This document shows positions 17,055 to 25,615 of a DNA stretch of 64,000 nucleotides, in pieces. Numbering within the stretch: position 1 is the first letter of the stretch; every line of letters begins with the position of its first letter. Where the stretch lies: positions 124,001-188,000 of the forward strand of contig NZ_JAPJDL010000001.1 of NCBI RefSeq assembly GCF_026242055.1, written 5' to 3'. This DNA comes from Lentzea sp. NEAU-D7. GTDB taxonomy: Bacteria; Actinomycetota; Actinomycetes; Mycobacteriales; Pseudonocardiaceae. The position numbers and the translations under genes are program-made. The notes under the pieces were generated by a model. The model did not search any database, was not told the origin of the DNA, and saw only the letters and a list, made by a program, of their open reading frames with translations.

Positions 17055-18475
17055 TGGAGAGGCTCACCGCGGCGGAGCTGCGCGAGCTGTTCCTGTTCGA
17101 GAAGCTCGGCCAGGACCAGCTCGACTGGCTGGCCGCACACGGCCACGTCGAGACCCGCGAGGCGGGCACGGACGTCCTCGCCGAGGGCGAGCCGGCGACG
17201 TGCTTCTTCGTGCTGCTCGAGGGAACGGTCGCCCTGTGCCGCACCATCGGCGGCCAGCGCGTCGAGGTGAGCCGCAGCAGCCTGCGCGGCTCGTACTTCG
17301 GTGCCACCCAGGCGTACCTGGAGCTCGACCAGCCGACCTACCAGATGACCGTCGAGTCGATCACCGCCACGTCGATGCTGCAGTTCGACGCCGACGAGTT
17401 CGGGCCGATGGTCCGCACGTGGTTCCCGATGGCGATGCACCTGCTGGAGGGCCTGTTCTGGGGCATGCGCAACACCCAGGCGACGGTGGGCCAGCACGAA
17501 CGGCTCACCGCGCTCGGCGCACTGTCCGCGGGCCTCACCCACGAGCTCAACAACCCGGCCGCGGCCGCGGTGCGGGCGACCGCGGCGCTGCGCGAACGGG
17601 TCGCGGGGATGCGGCACAAGCTCGCGCTCCTGGCACAGGGCGCGATCGAACCGGCCGTGCTCCCGGCCCTGGTCAAGCTCCAGGAGAAGGCGGTCGAGCG
17701 AGTCGCGAAGGCGCCGAAGCTCAGTCCGCTGGAGGCCAGCGACGCCGAGGACGAGGTCGCCGACTGGCTCGACGAGCAGGGCATCAGCGGCGGCTGGGAC
17801 GTCGCGCCCGTCCTGGTCGCGGCCGGGCTGGACGTCGAGTGGCTGGAGGGATCGCTCGCGTCCTGCCCCGCCGCCGTCACGGCGTCCGCCGTGCACTGGC
17901 TCAGGTACACGGTCGAGACCGAGATGCTGATGAACGAGATCGAGGACGCCACCACCAGGGTGTCCACTCTGGTCGGTGCGGCCAAGCAGTACTCGCAGAT
18001 GGACCGCGCGCCGTTCCAGGTGGTCGACGTGCACGAGCTGCTCGACTCCACGCTGGTCATGTTCGGCGGGAAGCTGACGGGCGTGCAGGTGGTCAAGGAC
18101 TACGACCGGGCGCTCCCCCGCGTCTCCGCGTACGCCGGCGAGCTCAACCAGGTGTGGACGAACATGATCGACAACGCGCTGAGCGCGATGGGCGGCGCGG
18201 GAACGCTGACCGTGCGGACCTCCAGGCAGGACAGGCACCTCGTCGTGGAGATCGGCGACACCGGCCCCGGCATCCCGGCGGAGGTCAAGGACCGGATCTT
18301 CGAACCGTTCTTCACGACCAAGCCTGTCGGCGAGGGCACCGGACTCGGCCTGGAGATCTCGTGGCGGATCGTGGTCAACAAGCACCACGGCGCCATCCGG
18401 GTGGAGTCGGCACCGGGTGACACGAGGTTCCAGGTCTTCCTGCCGCTGGAGCCGGCCACCGCTGTGACTGTCTAG
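17054..18475 (+). CDS. Histidine kinase with N-terminal cyclic-nucleotide-binding domain
   Basis: Cytoplasmic sensor kinase of 473 residues. Residues about 10-125 form a cNMP-binding beta-roll (DVLAEGEPATCFFVLLEGTVAL). The phosphoacceptor helix contains His163 in LTHELNNPAAA. A long helical insert follows (about 175-320). The ATPase domain shows the N box NQVWTNMIDNALSAM (365-379), G1 DTGPGIP (402-408), F box FEPFF and G2 GEGTGLGLEIS (427-435). There are no membrane segments, so it senses something internal. The start overlaps the stop of the receiver-flavoprotein gene, so the two are translationally coupled and the receiver is its likely phosphorylation partner. Confidence 0.88.
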   Translation: MERLTAAELRELFLFEKLGQDQLDWLAAHGHVETREAGTDVLAEGEPATCFFVLLEGTVALCRTIGGQRVEVSRSSLRGSYFGATQAYLELDQPTYQMTVESITATSMLQFDADEFGPMVRTWFPMAMHLLEGLFWGMRNTQATVGQHERLTALGALSAGLTHELNNPAAAAVRATAALRERVAGMRHKLALLAQGAIEPAVLPALVKLQEKAVERVAKAPKLSPLEASDAEDEVADWLDEQGISGGWDVAPVLVAAGLDVEWLEGSLASCPAAVTASAVHWLRYTVETEMLMNEIEDATTRVSTLVGAAKQYSQMDRAPFQVVDVHELLDSTLVMFGGKLTGVQVVKDYDRALPRVSAYAGELNQVWTNMIDNALSAMGGAGTLTVRTSRQDRHLVVEIGDTGPGIPAEVKDRIFEPFFTTKPVGEGTGLGLEISWRIVVNKHHGAIRVESAPGDTRFQVFLPLEPATAVTV

Positions 18476-18621
18476 GCGCCACCACGGGAAGCGGCTCTCC
18501 GTGCACAGTGGAGCCACATCGGACGGTGTTCGCCGAGTCGTTGCTCCCAAGCGGAATCCGCCACCGTGCGAGACTGCTTCGCGGCGAACGCCACCGAAGA
18601 TCCACACCCACCGCGAGAGGC

Positions 18622-19161
18622 ATGCCGATGGTTCCCGAAGACCTCGCCGTGTGGCGCAGCCGGCAGCAAGCGGGCGCGTCGAACCCCTGGTCGGACGGCC
18701 TGCGCCTGCTCGCCGACGACGAACCGCCGGCGGCGCTCGACACCGGCTACCTGACCGCCGCGGACCTGGCGAACCCCGACGTCGTCGCCAACGTCAGAGC
18801 GATCGAGGAGACGGCGGCGCTGATCACCTGGGTCGCCGAGGACGAGGACGAGGGCCGGGCGTTCGGTTACTGGCGCGGCCCGGACGACCTCCCGCTCGCC
18901 TCGGCACCGGTCGTGGGCCTCGACAACGAGGGCCAGTTCCAGCTCCTGCGCGGCACCACCCTCAGCGAGGCCCTGAGCGACGAGTACGGCCAGTGGACCG
19001 ACGACGGTTACGCCGGCCTGGTCGCGCTGTGCCGGGCCCAGGGCGTGACGATCAGCACCGACGATCCCGACGAGCTCCCGGAGCCGGCGGTGTCGCCTTC
19101 CCCTGCCGAGCACCACGTCGCCCGCTACCGCGAGCTGCTCGCGAGCGGCGGCACCGGATGA
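18622..19161 (+). CDS. SUKH (SMI1/KNR4)-like protein
   Basis: Protein of 179 residues. The central part (FGYWRGPDDLPLASAPVVGLDNEGQFQLLRGTTL, cited here in pieces: GYWRGP, VVGLDNEGQF, LSEALSDEYG) follows the SUKH superfamily pattern found in immunity proteins of contact-dependent toxin systems, as well as in unrelated housekeeping contexts. ATG 18622 has GAGAGG upstream; an in-frame start at 18508 would add a basic low-complexity tail and is less likely. It overlaps the next gene by ATGA (19158-19161), so the two are coupled. No toxin gene is recognisable here. Confidence 0.6.
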   Translation: MPMVPEDLAVWRSRQQAGASNPWSDGLRLLADDEPPAALDTGYLTAADLANPDVVANVRAIEETAALITWVAEDEDEGRAFGYWRGPDDLPLASAPVVGLDNEGQFQLLRGTTLSEALSDEYGQWTDDGYAGLVALCRAQGVTISTDDPDELPEPAVSPSPAEHHVARYRELLASGGTG

Positions 19162-20081
19162 GCGACGAGATCGTGGACGCCACGCCCGAGCAGGTCCTGG
19201 CCGTGGTGGAGCAGATGGCAGGCCTGCCGTGGCCCGACGGCGACGAGTGGCTCGAGTGGGAGATCGACGGCCTGGAGGGCCAGACCAGCTTCCTCATGCA
19301 CGTGCTGCCTCTCGCCGCCACCTCGGACGCGGCGGCGCTGGCCGCTTTCACGGCGCCCGTCGCCGCGCTGGCGGACCAGCGGTGGGGTGTCCGCCACCGC
19401 TTCGACGCGACGCGCTTCACCGACGGAGCCGACACGGCCTCCTACGACCGGCGCAGCGCTCCCGCGGGCCTGGTGCGCTCGCTCGGTGCGGAGACCGCGG
19501 TGTGGTGGCGGTCCGGGAGCGACGCCGTGGTCCTCATCGACAGCTCGGCCGCCGCCTTGCGGACCAGCAAAGCCGCCGTGCTCGTGCTGCCGGTGCAGTG
19601 GATGGCCGGGCCGGGCGCCGAGGAGGACGCGCTCCGGTCCCCGCTCGTCGCGGACTTCCTCTCCGGCGACGAGAACCGCGTCCTCTCCGCGGTGTGGGCG
19701 GTCTTCGAGACCCGTGACCCCGAGGTCCTGGCACCGTTGGCGCGTGCGTTGCCCGCCGTCGAGAAGGCGACCGCGGACGTGGAGCTCGGCGGCGCGCTCG
19801 TGCCCAACAGGTCCAACCTGGACCACGCCCTCGCCCGGATCCGGCTGCACGACAGGGGTGTCTGCCTCTGCGCCGCCTACCTCTCGCACCAGTTCTACGA
19901 TCCCGCGAAGGAAGAGCACCGCCGGCACGTCCGGGTCGTGGCCACCGTCGCCAACGACAGGCAGTGGGTGCCCGACCGGGTCTGCGAGTGCCGCGACTGC
20001 GGCAAGCGGTTCCAGGTCGAGCAGGGCGAGTACCACTACACCTGGTGGAAGTGGACGGAGATCTCCGCCGCAGGGGCGTGA
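19158..20081 (+). CDS. Unrecognised protein with Cys-rich C-terminus
   Basis: Protein of 307 residues, not recognised. It is acidic and probably alpha/beta, with no signal peptide or membrane segment. The C-terminal third has a VCLCAAYL pair and a CECRDCGKRF cluster that could form a small zinc ribbon, followed by an aromatic tail (YHYTWWKW). It starts within the stop codon of the SUKH-like gene and is therefore cotranscribed with it. It could be a partner or target protein of that SUKH-like factor. The following gene is convergent 18 bp away. Confidence 0.6.
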   Translation: MSDEIVDATPEQVLAVVEQMAGLPWPDGDEWLEWEIDGLEGQTSFLMHVLPLAATSDAAALAAFTAPVAALADQRWGVRHRFDATRFTDGADTASYDRRSAPAGLVRSLGAETAVWWRSGSDAVVLIDSSAAALRTSKAAVLVLPVQWMAGPGAEEDALRSPLVADFLSGDENRVLSAVWAVFETRDPEVLAPLARALPAVEKATADVELGGALVPNRSNLDHALARIRLHDRGVCLCAAYLSHQFYDPAKEEHRRHVRVVATVANDRQWVPDRVCECRDCGKRFQVEQGEYHYTWWKWTEISAAGA

Positions 20082-20107
20082 GGTGACGTCAGCGACCGGT
20101 CACGCCC
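20074..20107. terminator. Hairpin across the convergent stop codons
   Basis: Inverted repeat GGGCGTGA (20074-20081) and TCACGCCC (20100-20107) with an 18-nt loop. It spans both stop codons of the convergent genes ending at 20081 and 20100. The only evidence is symmetry and position. Confidence 0.4.
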
Positions 20108-21365
20108 AGTTCCCGAGCTCGGCGTCGATGCGGGGGTCCGTGCGGACCCACACCTCTCCGGACGCCGCTCCCGGCGGGGTGTCGACGAGTTCGAGTCCGA
20201 GCGTCTCGACCAGACGCAGCAGGTCGTCCCTGGCTTCGCCGGCCTCCTCGAGCGTGTGGCTGTCGAAGAGGACGTGGTGCACGTCCCAGCGGTCGTTGTA
20301 CCCGGAGTCCGCCCAGATCCGGCAGAAGCTGTCCACCGCCTCGCGGCCCAGGGGCTCCGTCTCGGACCGCGCTCGTTGCGGTGCGGCGGCGAAGCCCTTC
20401 GCGATGTCGTCGGCGCTCCACCACGACACCGTCTCGGCGACCGCGTCCGGCGTGAAGTCCCGTACCGCGAGGAAGCCCTCCAGCAGCCGGCCGACCCCGG
20501 TGTCCTCGATGCCCGACCCCGTTTCCCGCAAGCGCGTCACCAGGCCCTCCGCCATCGCGCAGGGACCCGAGAAGGCGAAGACCCCGGTGGCGGCCACCTG
20601 CGTGCCGCCGTCGGGGTGCGGGACGGTGAGCGTGGTGGCCGTGTCCGGCGCGTTCCTCACCAGTGCGAGAAGTTCCGCCGGAACGCCGTCGTACAACGCC
20701 GCCTGAGCGCCGGCGTCGTCGGCGAGGTTCAGCGTGCTGGAGCGGTCGAACGTCACCACCAGTCCGCGACCGGCCGCGGTGAACCAGGCGTTGACGGTGT
20801 CACCGTTGCCGTAGCCGAAATGCGTGACCCCGTCGACCGTCGTCGGCTCGTGCCCGTCGATGCGGCTCAGGACCTCCAGCCGGCGGCGCAGCTCGCGCGG
20901 ATGGGTCCGCCGCAGGACTGACTCGTCGAACTCGGACCGGAGCGCTTTCCCCCGCTCGTCGGCGACTTCTTCTCGGGCGGCGTTCCGCGAAGCCCGCCGG
21001 CTCAGGTGCTCCGATCGTGCGCGCAGGAAGCTCTCCGCGTCCGGCAGCCAGGGGCCGTGGAGGTCGAGAGCGCTGAAGCCTCCGCCGACGAAGTGGGACG
21101 CCTGCGCGCGGTAGTCGCCGCTGCCCGTGACGACGCGGTACTCGGTCCGCGGGTTCTCCGCCCCCTTGACCCGGCAGATGGCCGCGATCTCGAACAGGAA
21201 CAGCAGCGCCTCCTCGTTCTCCTCGTCCTCCATGCAGAACGAGGAGTTTCCGGCGTCGCGGTGCCGGGCGACGAAGTCGAGGAACGCGTCGACAGCGGGC
21301 TGCGGATCACCTGGGCGCCACCGCTGCTCGGTGTCCCTGTCGTCGCTGAAGGTCAGCTGTCTCAT
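20100..21365 (-). CDS. Unrecognised 421-residue protein
   Basis: Protein of 421 residues, not recognised. It opens MRQLTFSDDRDTEQRW and has three apparent parts: an N-terminal acidic region with ENEEALLFLFEIAAI, a charged helical middle (about 130-165, ERGKALRSEFDESVLRRTHPRELRRRL), and a C-terminal alpha/beta region. Codon use matches its neighbours and the ATG at 21365 is the only good start. There is no signal peptide, membrane segment or catalytic signature I can name. It is convergent with the SUKH-linked pair and divergent from the RraA-like gene. Confidence 0.6.
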   Translation of the reverse strand: MRQLTFSDDRDTEQRWRPGDPQPAVDAFLDFVARHRDAGNSSFCMEDEENEEALLFLFEIAAICRVKGAENPRTEYRVVTGSGDYRAQASHFVGGGFSALDLHGPWLPDAESFLRARSEHLSRRASRNAAREEVADERGKALRSEFDESVLRRTHPRELRRRLEVLSRIDGHEPTTVDGVTHFGYGNGDTVNAWFTAAGRGLVVTFDRSSTLNLADDAGAQAALYDGVPAELLALVRNAPDTATTLTVPHPDGGTQVAATGVFAFSGPCAMAEGLVTRLRETGSGIEDTGVGRLLEGFLAVRDFTPDAVAETVSWWSADDIAKGFAAAPQRARSETEPLGREAVDSFCRIWADSGYNDRWDVHHVLFDSHTLEEAGEARDDLLRLVETLGLELVDTPPGAASGEVWVRTDPRIDAELGNWA

Positions 21366-21545
21366 CGTCGTCCCCGCGTGTAGCGCTCGTTCCGCCGACC
21401 GGCCACGTCATGAGATCACACCGCGCCGCGCCGCACCGAGCCGCCCGGCACGCGGTGAAGAACGCACAGGCGCTTTCGGTTCCCCCACAAGGGTTCGCGC
21501 GACTAGGCTCGAGTCGATCAGCGCGGATCCGAGGGAGCTACCGAC

Positions 21546-22286
21546 GTGGTCGAGACGCACGACATCGTTCGCCCGCCTGCCGAACTCAGCGAGGCCCTCG
21601 CCGCCATCGGCAGCGCGACGGCCAGCGGCGAGCTCAGCCGCATGGGCATCCGCAGCGCGTTCATCCGCGGCCCGGTCTCGGTGACCCCCGGCGTGCGCGT
21701 CGCCGGGCCGGCCCTGACGCTGCAGTTCCTGCCGAAGCGGGAGGACCTCTACCCCGTCGACGAGTACGAGGAACCGGAGAAGCAGCTGCACCGGCACGTC
21801 ATGTACCACGCCCAGCCCGGCGACATGATCGTCGTCGACGCGCGTGGTGACATGAGCAGCGGCGTGTTCGGCGAGATGATGCTGACCTACTTCAAGGGCC
21901 GCGGCGGTGCCGGCGTGGTGGTCGACGGGTGCCTGCGCGACACCGGGGAGGCCAAGCGGCTCGGCCTCGGGCTGTGGATCCGGGGCGCCACACCGAACTT
22001 CCACGCCCAGACCGACATCGTGCCGGCCGCCGTCAACGTGCCGGTGGCGTGCGGGGGCACGCTCGTCGAACCTGGGGACATCGTCGTCGCCGACGACGAC
22101 GGGGCGGTCGTGGTGCCGGCCAAGCTGGCACCCGCCGTGGTGGCCGCCGCCCAGGAGCACGCCGAGTGGGAGGAGTTCTCCCGCATCCGGCTGTCCGAGG
22201 GCGGCGACCTGCGGCTGTACTACCCCTTGTCGGACGAGGCCAGGCCCGAGTACGAGCGGTGGCGCGCCGAGCAGGGCCGCGCCTGA
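21546..22286 (+). CDS. RraA-family protein (aldolase-like)
   Basis: Protein of 246 residues of the RraA/HMG-aldolase family. Family marks are the N-terminal helix with SGELSRMG, the TPGVRVAGPALTLQ segment, QPGDMIVVDARGDMSSGVFGEMM, the catalytic-site stretch VVVDGCLRDTGEA with Arg and Asp that bind metal and pyruvate enolate, and ADDDGAVVVP. Catalytic members cleave 4-hydroxy-2-oxo acids to pyruvate. GTG 21546 has GAGGGAGC upstream. It converges on an enolase-superfamily gene. A role in breaking down the keto-deoxy acids made by those dehydratases is inferred; inhibition of RNase E is unlikely in this context. Confidence 0.85.
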   Translation: MVETHDIVRPPAELSEALAAIGSATASGELSRMGIRSAFIRGPVSVTPGVRVAGPALTLQFLPKREDLYPVDEYEEPEKQLHRHVMYHAQPGDMIVVDARGDMSSGVFGEMMLTYFKGRGGAGVVVDGCLRDTGEAKRLGLGLWIRGATPNFHAQTDIVPAAVNVPVACGGTLVEPGDIVVADDDGAVVVPAKLAPAVVAAAQEHAEWEEFSRIRLSEGGDLRLYYPLSDEARPEYERWRAEQGRA

Positions 22287-22297
22287 CGGACGCTCCG

Positions 22298-22332
22298 GTG
22301 GTGTGGCCCGGCGCGGTTCCGGGCCACACCAC
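22298..22332. terminator. Strong bidirectional terminator between rraA-like and enolase-superfamily genes
   Basis: Perfect 14-bp stem GTGGTGTGGCCCGG (22298-22311) and CCGGGCCACACCAC (22319-22332) with a 7-nt loop. It lies 12 bp after the RraA-like stop and touches the stop codon of the convergent gene, so it serves both strands. Confidence 0.85.
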
Positions 22333-23609
22333 TAGCTCCACAGCCGGTCGTGGCTCGACTCCCCGTCCCAGTGCGTCGTCTCGGCGAAGAACACCGGATC
22401 GCGCGGGTCGAGGTGGCGGCGCAGCAGGTCCTCGTCGACGTCGCCGAACCCCAGTCCCGGCGTGTCCGGCACCGCGATGTGGCCGTTCTGGATCAGCGGG
22501 CGGGGCAGGCCGGTGACTAGGTCGCTCCAGAACTCCACGTCGGCCGCGTGGTGTTCCAGTGCGAGGAAGTTCTCCGTGGCGGCGGCCAGGTGCACGCACG
22601 CCATGGTCGCGATCGGCGAGGCCGCCAGGTGCAGCGCCATCGGGATCCCGCGCTCCTGCGCGTAGTCGCCGAGCCGCTTGGTCTCCGCGATCCCGCCCGC
22701 CGTCGCCGGGTCGGGGTGCACGACGCGGATGGCGCCCGCGTCGAGCAGCGGCCGGAAGCCGTCGAGCAGGTAGATGTCCTCCCCCGTGCAGGTCGGGACG
22801 GCGACGGCCTCGGTCAGCCGGCGCCACTGGCCGGTCAGCTGCCACGGGATCAGGTCCTCGATCCAGGCCAGCGTGAACGGTTCCAGCGCGCGGCCGATCC
22901 GGATGCAGGAGTCGAGCGCGATGTGGCCGAAGTGGTCGGCGGCGAGCGCGACGTCGTAACCGACGACCGAACGCACCGTGTCCACATAGGACGCCAGGTG
23001 CTCGACTCCCTTCGCGGTGACCTGGATGCCCGTGAACGGGTGCATCGTCGTCAGGTCCGCGCGGGCGCCCGGCGGCGCGATCAGCGCCCCCGGGACGTCC
23101 CACAGCAGGTCGATGCCCACGTCCATCTTCAGCATGGTGAACCCGCGCTGCTTGCGCTCCAGCAGCCGGGCGCCCATCTCACGCGGATCCGGCAGTGCGG
23201 GAGTGTCCGCGTAGCACCGGATCTCATCCCGGAACCGGCCGCCCACCAGCGCGTGCGCGGGCACCCCGTACGCCTTGCCGGCGAGGTCCATCAGCGCCAT
23301 CTCGACGCCGGAGACCCCTCCGCCCTGGCGGCCGTGGAACCCGAACTGCCTGATCTTGCGGAAGATCTTGTCGACGTTGCAGGGGTTCTCGCCGACGAGC
23401 CGGCTCTTGAGGATGAGCGCGTAGGTGGCGCTGGCCTGGTCGCGCACCTCCCCGTAGCCGGTCAGGCCCTGGTTGGTGTCGATCCTGATGATCGACGAGC
23501 GGAACGGCACACCGGCCACGTTGGCCACCCGCAGATCGGTGATGCGCAGGTCGCTCGGCCGGGACGCCGTCGCGACGTGCTCCTCCGTGATCGCCGGGCT
23601 CTCGGTCAT
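22332..23609 (-). CDS. Enolase-superfamily (MR/MLE-type) sugar-acid dehydratase
   Basis: Enolase-superfamily enzyme of 425 residues; members abstract the proton alpha to a carboxylate, here most likely in an acid-sugar dehydration. The capping domain holds the 20s and 50s loops (about 25-130). The barrel shows Lys161-Met-Asp163, probable ligands Asp225-His226 (AADHFGHI), Glu251-Asp252 (WIEDLIPW), Glu277 (TGEDIYL) and His327 (ALHLAAS). The start codon overlaps the stop of the permease gene (23606-23609), so it is the last gene of the ABC operon. The exact sugar acid cannot be read. Confidence 0.85.
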   Translation of the reverse strand: MTESPAITEEHVATASRPSDLRITDLRVANVAGVPFRSSIIRIDTNQGLTGYGEVRDQASATYALILKSRLVGENPCNVDKIFRKIRQFGFHGRQGGGVSGVEMALMDLAGKAYGVPAHALVGGRFRDEIRCYADTPALPDPREMGARLLERKQRGFTMLKMDVGIDLLWDVPGALIAPPGARADLTTMHPFTGIQVTAKGVEHLASYVDTVRSVVGYDVALAADHFGHIALDSCIRIGRALEPFTLAWIEDLIPWQLTGQWRRLTEAVAVPTCTGEDIYLLDGFRPLLDAGAIRVVHPDPATAGGIAETKRLGDYAQERGIPMALHLAASPIATMACVHLAAATENFLALEHHAADVEFWSDLVTGLPRPLIQNGHIAVPDTPGLGFGDVDEDLLRRHLDPRDPVFFAETTHWDGESSHDRLWS

Positions 23610-25615
23610 CCCTTCACCGCCCCCGCCGTGAGGCCCTCGGTCAGGAACCGCTGCCCGAAGCCGTACATGACCACGACAGGGATGCTGATCAGCAGCGAGG
23701 CCGCGGCGAGCTGTCCCTGCGGCACGACGTCACCGAAGATCATCGACTGCATGCCGACGGGCAGCGTCTTGTAGTCGTCCTTGGTGATGAACACGAAGGC
23801 GAACAGGAACTCGTTCCACGCGTTGGTGAGCGTGAACAGCCCGACCGCGAGCAGGCCCGGTTTGGCCAGCGGCAGCACGATCCGGATGAACGCGCCGAAC
23901 CGCGTGCAGCCGTCGACCAGCGCGGCCTCCTCGAGGTCGGCCGGGATCGACTTGAAGTAGCCGACGAGCAGCCACGTCGCGAACGGCAGGGTGAACGTGG
24001 GATAGGCGAGCACGAGCGCCCACAGGGAGTCGTTGAGCCCGATCCCGCTCATCATCTGGTACAGCGGGATGAACAGCAGCGCGCCCGGCATCACGTAGGT
24101 GAGCAGGATCGTCACCGTGAAGCTCTCCGAACCCCGGAACTTCAGCCGTGCCAACGCATAACCGGCCAGAGCCGCGCAGATCAGGGCGATCACGGTGGAC
24201 GCCACCGACACCAGGATCGTGTTGAGGTACCAGGTGCCGAACGCCCTGCCCGTGAACAGGTTGGTGAACTGCTCGGTGCTCCACGGGGTCGGCCAGAGGT
24301 CGTCGGTGCGCGAGACGATCTGGGAGTCGGACTTGAACGCCGTGACCGTCATCCAGTAGAGCGGGGCGAGCACGAAGCCCAGCAGGCCCACGAGCGCGAT
24401 CCCGGACCCGGTGCCGCTGACCACGCGCGCGGCCAGCCGGTTCCCCCGCGCGGCGAGCGCGGAGACGACCCGTCCGACGGCGGCCGCGAGCACCACGAAC
24501 ACGCCCAGCACGACCGCCGCCTTCCACACGATGTGCGGCGACGCCCAGACCAGCACGAGCACCGAGGCCGCGACGACCACCCACGGCATCGCCCTGCGCT
24601 GAGCCGGAGTCAGCCGCCTGCGCCCCAGGTCGCCCGTGCCCGGCATATCGCTGCGCCGCATCATCCGCACGAGGATCACCACGAGGACGGCGACGACCGG
24701 CAGCATCACCAGCGTGACGGCGGCGCCCGCGCCCAGCTGCAGCTGCTGGATGGCCTTCGAGTAGGCCACCATCACGTACGGAGCGGTGGCGTCCCCCGGC
24801 CCGCCCTGGGTCATCAGCCAGATCAGGTCGAAGTTGTTGAACGTCCAGATCGACGACAGCAGCACCGTCACGATCATGATGTGACGCAGACCCGGCAGCG
24901 TGATGTGCCTGAACCGCTGCCACGGCGTGGCACCGTCCACAATGGCCGCCTCGTAGAGGCCGCTGTCGATGGCCTTGAGCCCGGCGAGGAACGTCACCGT
25001 GAAGAACGGGATGCCCTTCCACACGTTGACGAGGATCACCGCCGGCATCGCGAGCGCGGGATCGGACAGCCACTCCGCGGGCCATCGGTCGACGAGCCCG
25101 ACCGCGGCGAGGGCCGGCCCGATCCCGGAGTCGGTGAGCAGGACGTTGACGCTGCCGAAGATCGGGTCGAACAGGGACCGCCAGGTGAAGGCCGTGACGA
25201 CCGTCGGCACCACCCACGGCAGCAGGATCACCCCGGCGATGATCGCCCGGCCGCGGCGCATGTGGTGCAGCATCAACGCCGCGATGAGGCCGAAGGTCAC
25301 CTTGAAGATCTCGGCGTACGCGGTGAAGACGAACGAGTTCAGCACGCCCTTGTGGAACACGGCGTCGTCGATCAGGGCGAGGTAGTTGTCCAGCCCGACG
25401 AAGACCGTCTCCGCGCCGTGGCGTTCCGTGGTGCTGGTGAGCACGGAGCTGACGATCGGGAACAGGATCAGGCCGGCGACCAGCAGCAGCGTCGGCCCGA
25501 TGAACACCGCGGCGAGGCGCCAGTCGCGCCCGAGCACTCGTTGCGACGTGGTGAGCGAGGACGACCTGCCCGGCGCCGGGCGGACCGGCGCCGGACGCTC
25601 GCGCAGGACGGTCAC
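23606..25615 (-). CDS. Single-chain ABC sugar permease (two MalFG/UgpAE-type subunits fused)
   Basis: Inner-membrane protein of 669 residues containing two complete carbohydrate-ABC permease units normally encoded by separate genes. The first (about 33-322) has the EAA loop EAAIVDGATPWQRF (222-235) and the second (about 403-669) has EAALVDGCTRFGAF (563-576). Between them lies a linker of about 80 residues with extra hydrophobic stretches (345-385), needed to return the chain to the right side. The gene overlaps both neighbours (ATGA at 25612-25615 and 23606-23609). No ABC ATPase gene is present, so a shared MsmK-type ATPase must be supplied from elsewhere. Confidence 0.9.
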   Translation of the reverse strand: MTVLRERPAPVRPAPGRSSSLTTSQRVLGRDWRLAAVFIGPTLLLVAGLILFPIVSSVLTSTTERHGAETVFVGLDNYLALIDDAVFHKGVLNSFVFTAYAEIFKVTFGLIAALMLHHMRRGRAIIAGVILLPWVVPTVVTAFTWRSLFDPIFGSVNVLLTDSGIGPALAAVGLVDRWPAEWLSDPALAMPAVILVNVWKGIPFFTVTFLAGLKAIDSGLYEAAIVDGATPWQRFRHITLPGLRHIMIVTVLLSSIWTFNNFDLIWLMTQGGPGDATAPYVMVAYSKAIQQLQLGAGAAVTLVMLPVVAVLVVILVRMMRRSDMPGTGDLGRRRLTPAQRRAMPWVVVAASVLVLVWASPHIVWKAAVVLGVFVVLAAAVGRVVSALAARGNRLAARVVSGTGSGIALVGLLGFVLAPLYWMTVTAFKSDSQIVSRTDDLWPTPWSTEQFTNLFTGRAFGTWYLNTILVSVASTVIALICAALAGYALARLKFRGSESFTVTILLTYVMPGALLFIPLYQMMSGIGLNDSLWALVLAYPTFTLPFATWLLVGYFKSIPADLEEAALVDGCTRFGAFIRIVLPLAKPGLLAVGLFTLTNAWNEFLFAFVFITKDDYKTLPVGMQSMIFGDVVPQGQLAAASLLISIPVVVMYGFGQRFLTEGLTAGAVKG

